Source of the DNA: RH-AL1 sp965277735
GTDB lineage: Bacteria; Pseudomonadota; Alphaproteobacteria; Rhizobiales; Beijerinckiaceae
Assembly (NCBI GenBank): GCA_965277735.1
Contig: CBDIDO010000003.1
Coordinates: 2,604,001 to 2,668,000 of the forward strand
Direction: 5' to 3'
DNA length: 64,000 bases
Shown: piece by piece, positions 62,246-64,000 of the stretch
How the letters are laid out: each line of letters opens with the position of its first letter
Numbering within the stretch: the stretch's first letter is position 1
Made by a program: the position numbers and the translations under genes
Notes under the pieces: generated by a model
The model's input: the letters and a program-made list of their open reading frames with translations, nothing else
What the model was told of the DNA's origin: nothing
Database searches by the model: none

Positions 62246-63142
62246 ATGGCCGACCTCCGCCTGCGCCGCAGCGTGCTCTACATGCCGGGCTCCAACCCGC
62301 GTGCGCTGGAAAAGGCGAAGACGCTGCCGGCCGACTCGCTGATCCTCGATCTCGAGGACGCAGTGGCGGCCGAGGAAAAGGACGCCGCGCGCGAAAAGGT
62401 CTGCGCCGCGGTGAAGGCCGGCGGCTACGGGTACCGCGAGCTTGTGATCCGCGTGAACGCGCCGCAGACCCCGTGGGGCGAGTCCGACCTGCGTGCGGCG
62501 ATCGCGGCGCGGCCGGACGCGATCCTGATGCCGAAGGTCTCGTCGCCCGCCGTGCTCGAGCACATCGGCGATCTGCTCGAGGCCTACGAGGCGCCGGAGG
62601 ATATCGCCGTCTGGGCGATGATCGAGACGCCGGCGGCGATCCTCGCGATCCAGGAGATCGCCCGCGCCCGCCGCGATCGGCGCACCCGGCTCGCCGCCTT
62701 CGTGCTCGGCACCAACGATCTCGCCAAGGACACCTGGGCGCAGATCGTGCCCGGTCGCGGGCCGATGCTGCCGTGGATGATGTTCGCGCTGGCCGCCGCC
62801 CGCGCGGAGGGGCTCACCATCCTCGACGGCGTCTTCAACGACATCCAGGACGTCGACGGCTGCCGCACCGAATGCCGGCAGGCGCGCGACCTCGGCTTCG
62901 ACGGCAAGACCTTGATCCACCCGAGCCAGATCGAGCCGGCCAACACCTCTTTCGCGCCAAGCGAGGAGGAAGTGCGCCGCGCCCGTGCCGTGATGGCCGC
63001 CTGGGACGACCCGGCCAACGCGCGCAAGGCGGCAATCAAGGTGGAGGGCCGCATGGTCGAGCGCCAGCACATCGGCATGGCCGCGCGGGCGGTGGCGTGG
63101 AACGATGCGATCGCCGCTCGCAGGGCGGAGGCGCAAGACTGA
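62246..63142 (+). CDS. HpcH/HpaI aldolase/citrate lyase-family protein (malyl-CoA/citramalyl-CoA lyase-like)
   Basis: The 298-residue protein has the CitE-like TIM barrel: RRSVLYMPGSNPRALEKAKT, ILDLEDAVAAEEKDAAR, ELVIRVNAPQTPWGESDL, AMIETPAAIL, GTNDLAKDT and FDGKTLIHPSQIEPANTSFA. Members cleave or form C-C bonds in malyl-CoA, citramalyl-CoA or related thioesters with Mg2+. Which reaction applies cannot be read here. It starts at ATG 62246 with GGGA upstream and stands alone. Confidence 0.9.
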   Translation: MADLRLRRSVLYMPGSNPRALEKAKTLPADSLILDLEDAVAAEEKDAAREKVCAAVKAGGYGYRELVIRVNAPQTPWGESDLRAAIAARPDAILMPKVSSPAVLEHIGDLLEAYEAPEDIAVWAMIETPAAILAIQEIARARRDRRTRLAAFVLGTNDLAKDTWAQIVPGRGPMLPWMMFALAAARAEGLTILDGVFNDIQDVDGCRTECRQARDLGFDGKTLIHPSQIEPANTSFAPSEEEVRRARAVMAAWDDPANARKAAIKVEGRMVERQHIGMAARAVAWNDAIAARRAEAQD

Positions 63143-63166
63143 GCAGCTCCCTCTCGAAGGGCGCGA

Positions 63167-64000
63167 TCAGCCGCCGCTGCCGCCGAGCAGCTTGCGCGCC
63201 AGCCGGGAGAGCGGCGCGGCGGGGCGGGCTTTGGCTTGGACTTCGGCCAAGGCAATCTCCAACGCGTCGCGCGTGGCTGTCGCCGCGGCGACCTCCTCGC
63301 GAAGCGCATCGCGCTGCGCGGACGCTTCGCTCGCACTCCTTTGAGCTTGGCTAGCGTCCGTCTTGGCTTGGGCCAGGGCCGTCGCCAGCTCGTCGCGCGT
63401 GGCTGTCGCCGCGGCGACCTCCTTGCGAAACGCTTCGCGCTGCGCGGACGCTTCGCTCGCATTCGTCTCGGCTCGGCTAGCGTCCGTCTTGGCTTGGGCC
63501 AGGGCCGTCGCCAGTTCGTCGCATATGGCTTTTGCGGCGGCGGCCTCCTCGCGAAGCGCGTCGCGTTGCGCGGACGTTTCGGCCGCGGTCGCCTGAGCTT
63601 GGTTTGCGTTCGTCTCGGCTTGGCTCGTTCGCAAGGGCTTCGTCCCGCTCCGCCCGCAGCGAGGCCGTGATCGTCTCCTGCTCGCGGGCGCGAGCTTCGG
63701 CCGTGTGGGTCTTTCCGGTCAAGACGACCCGCGTGCGGCGGCTGTAGAACTCGAACCGCTCCCACTCCGCCAGCGCGCTGTCTTTCGCGTCACCGACGAA
63801 CATTATGGCGGCCGGCGACAGGGAGGCGGTCGGGATCAGCTTGGCGAATTGCTCGATCGTGTCCCTCGTCGCCCTCGGAGAGGCGATCACCAAGTCGGTG
63901 TATTCGCCGGGCTGGACGCGGGCGTCGGAGAGATCGACGTCGTACCGGATCATCTCGGACAACTCGTGCTCGACCTGTCCGCGGGCGTATCGGTCTTTCG
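63167..64000 (-). pseudogene. Frameshifted coiled-coil protein, 5' end outside window
   Basis: I do not recognise the family. From the right edge one frame reads a soluble domain (including DVDLSDARVQPGEYTDLVIA and AEWERFEFYSRRTRVVLTGK) and then QETITASLRAERDEALA. Near 63625-63640 the sense continues one base out of phase as SQAETNANQAQATAAETSAQ and on into a long Ala/Glu/Arg heptad-rich coiled coil of 42-residue repeats, ending SRLARKLLGGSGG. A +1 shift thus splits one gene, either a true mutation or an assembly error. The first frame stops at 63477. No start is visible, so the gene begins beyond the window. Confidence 0.6.
63230..63607 (-). repeat. Tandem 126-base repeats encoding 42-residue heptad units
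   Basis: Near-identical blocks recur with a period of 126 bases: GTCCGTCTTGGCTTGGGCCA occurs at 63356 and again at 63482 on the plus strand. Each block encodes 42 residues (six heptads) such as SEASAQREAFRKEVAAATAT; the first unit in reading order is 49 residues, one heptad longer. This is internal duplication within the coiled-coil gene. Confidence 0.75.

Noticed and set aside
63230..63607. CRISPR array
   Set aside because: The period is 126 bases without distinct spacers, and the repeats encode heptads of a coiled coil.

Overview
This 64-kb, very GC-rich window looks like a chromosomal segment of an alphaproteobacterium, most probably of the order Hyphomicrobiales (Rhizobiales). The evidence is a single uninterrupted str-S10-spc-alpha ribosomal block, an aerobic-type (cob) cobalamin cluster, an NDUFA12-type complex I accessory protein, a DUF1467 protein, an imuA-imuB-dnaE2 cassette behind an alphaproteobacterial LexA box (GAAC-N7-GAAC), and many RIME-like palindromic repeats. 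I cannot name a genus from sequence alone.

Layout. 1-3722: cobalamin ring-contraction and methylation genes cobG (5' end outside the window), cobJ, cobK (opposite strand), cobL and cobE. 3703-8781: mixed metabolic and housekeeping genes: an FAH-family hydrolase with an apparent export signal, two GNAT acetyltransferases, DUF1467, an L,D-transpeptidase, NDUFA12, an FMN-dependent alpha-hydroxy-acid dehydrogenase and a cupin. 8792-12038: an HtrA/Do-like periplasmic protease and a divergent methyl-accepting chemotaxis protein. 12061-31152, all minus strand: rpsL-rpsG-fusA-tuf-rpsJ through secY-adk-rpsM-rpsK-rpoA-rplQ (31 genes), with a clear promoter at 31452-31480.

31708-38853: glmU-glmS (UDP-GlcNAc precursor supply), then opgG-opgH for osmoregulated periplasmic glucan. 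38868-39049 is a decayed small membrane-protein gene. 39282-41006 is a DEAD-box helicase. 41688-47792 is the SOS mutagenesis operon imuA-imuB-dnaE2. 48059-49734 is a two-gene module of a membrane cytochrome b and an exported molybdopterin lipoprotein. 49748-55357 holds a ClC transporter, an MBL-fold hydrolase, a DUF1499 protein, a fatty-acyl-CoA ligase and a small hypothetical gene. 55499-64000 holds a histone-deacetylase-like amidohydrolase, hppA (K+-independent type), a carboxymuconolactone decarboxylase-family protein, thiL, a GNAT protein, ssb, an HpcH/HpaI lyase, and a frameshifted coiled-coil gene running off the right edge. I saw no tRNA, rRNA, CRISPR array, transposase or phage genes.

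The most unusual signal is repeat DNA inside genes. A RIME-like palindromic element is read through in frame in cobG (1-134) and in dnaE2 (44596-44748, exactly 51 codons). A second, unrelated repeat family is read through in frame in dnaE2 (46715-46846, exactly 44 codons). The same RIME-like family also sits between genes (rpoA/rplQ, HDAC/hppA, GNAT/ssb), and its short terminal palindrome alone occurs at convergent gene ends. This resembles, by analogy only, the protein-coding palindromic elements known from Rickettsia.
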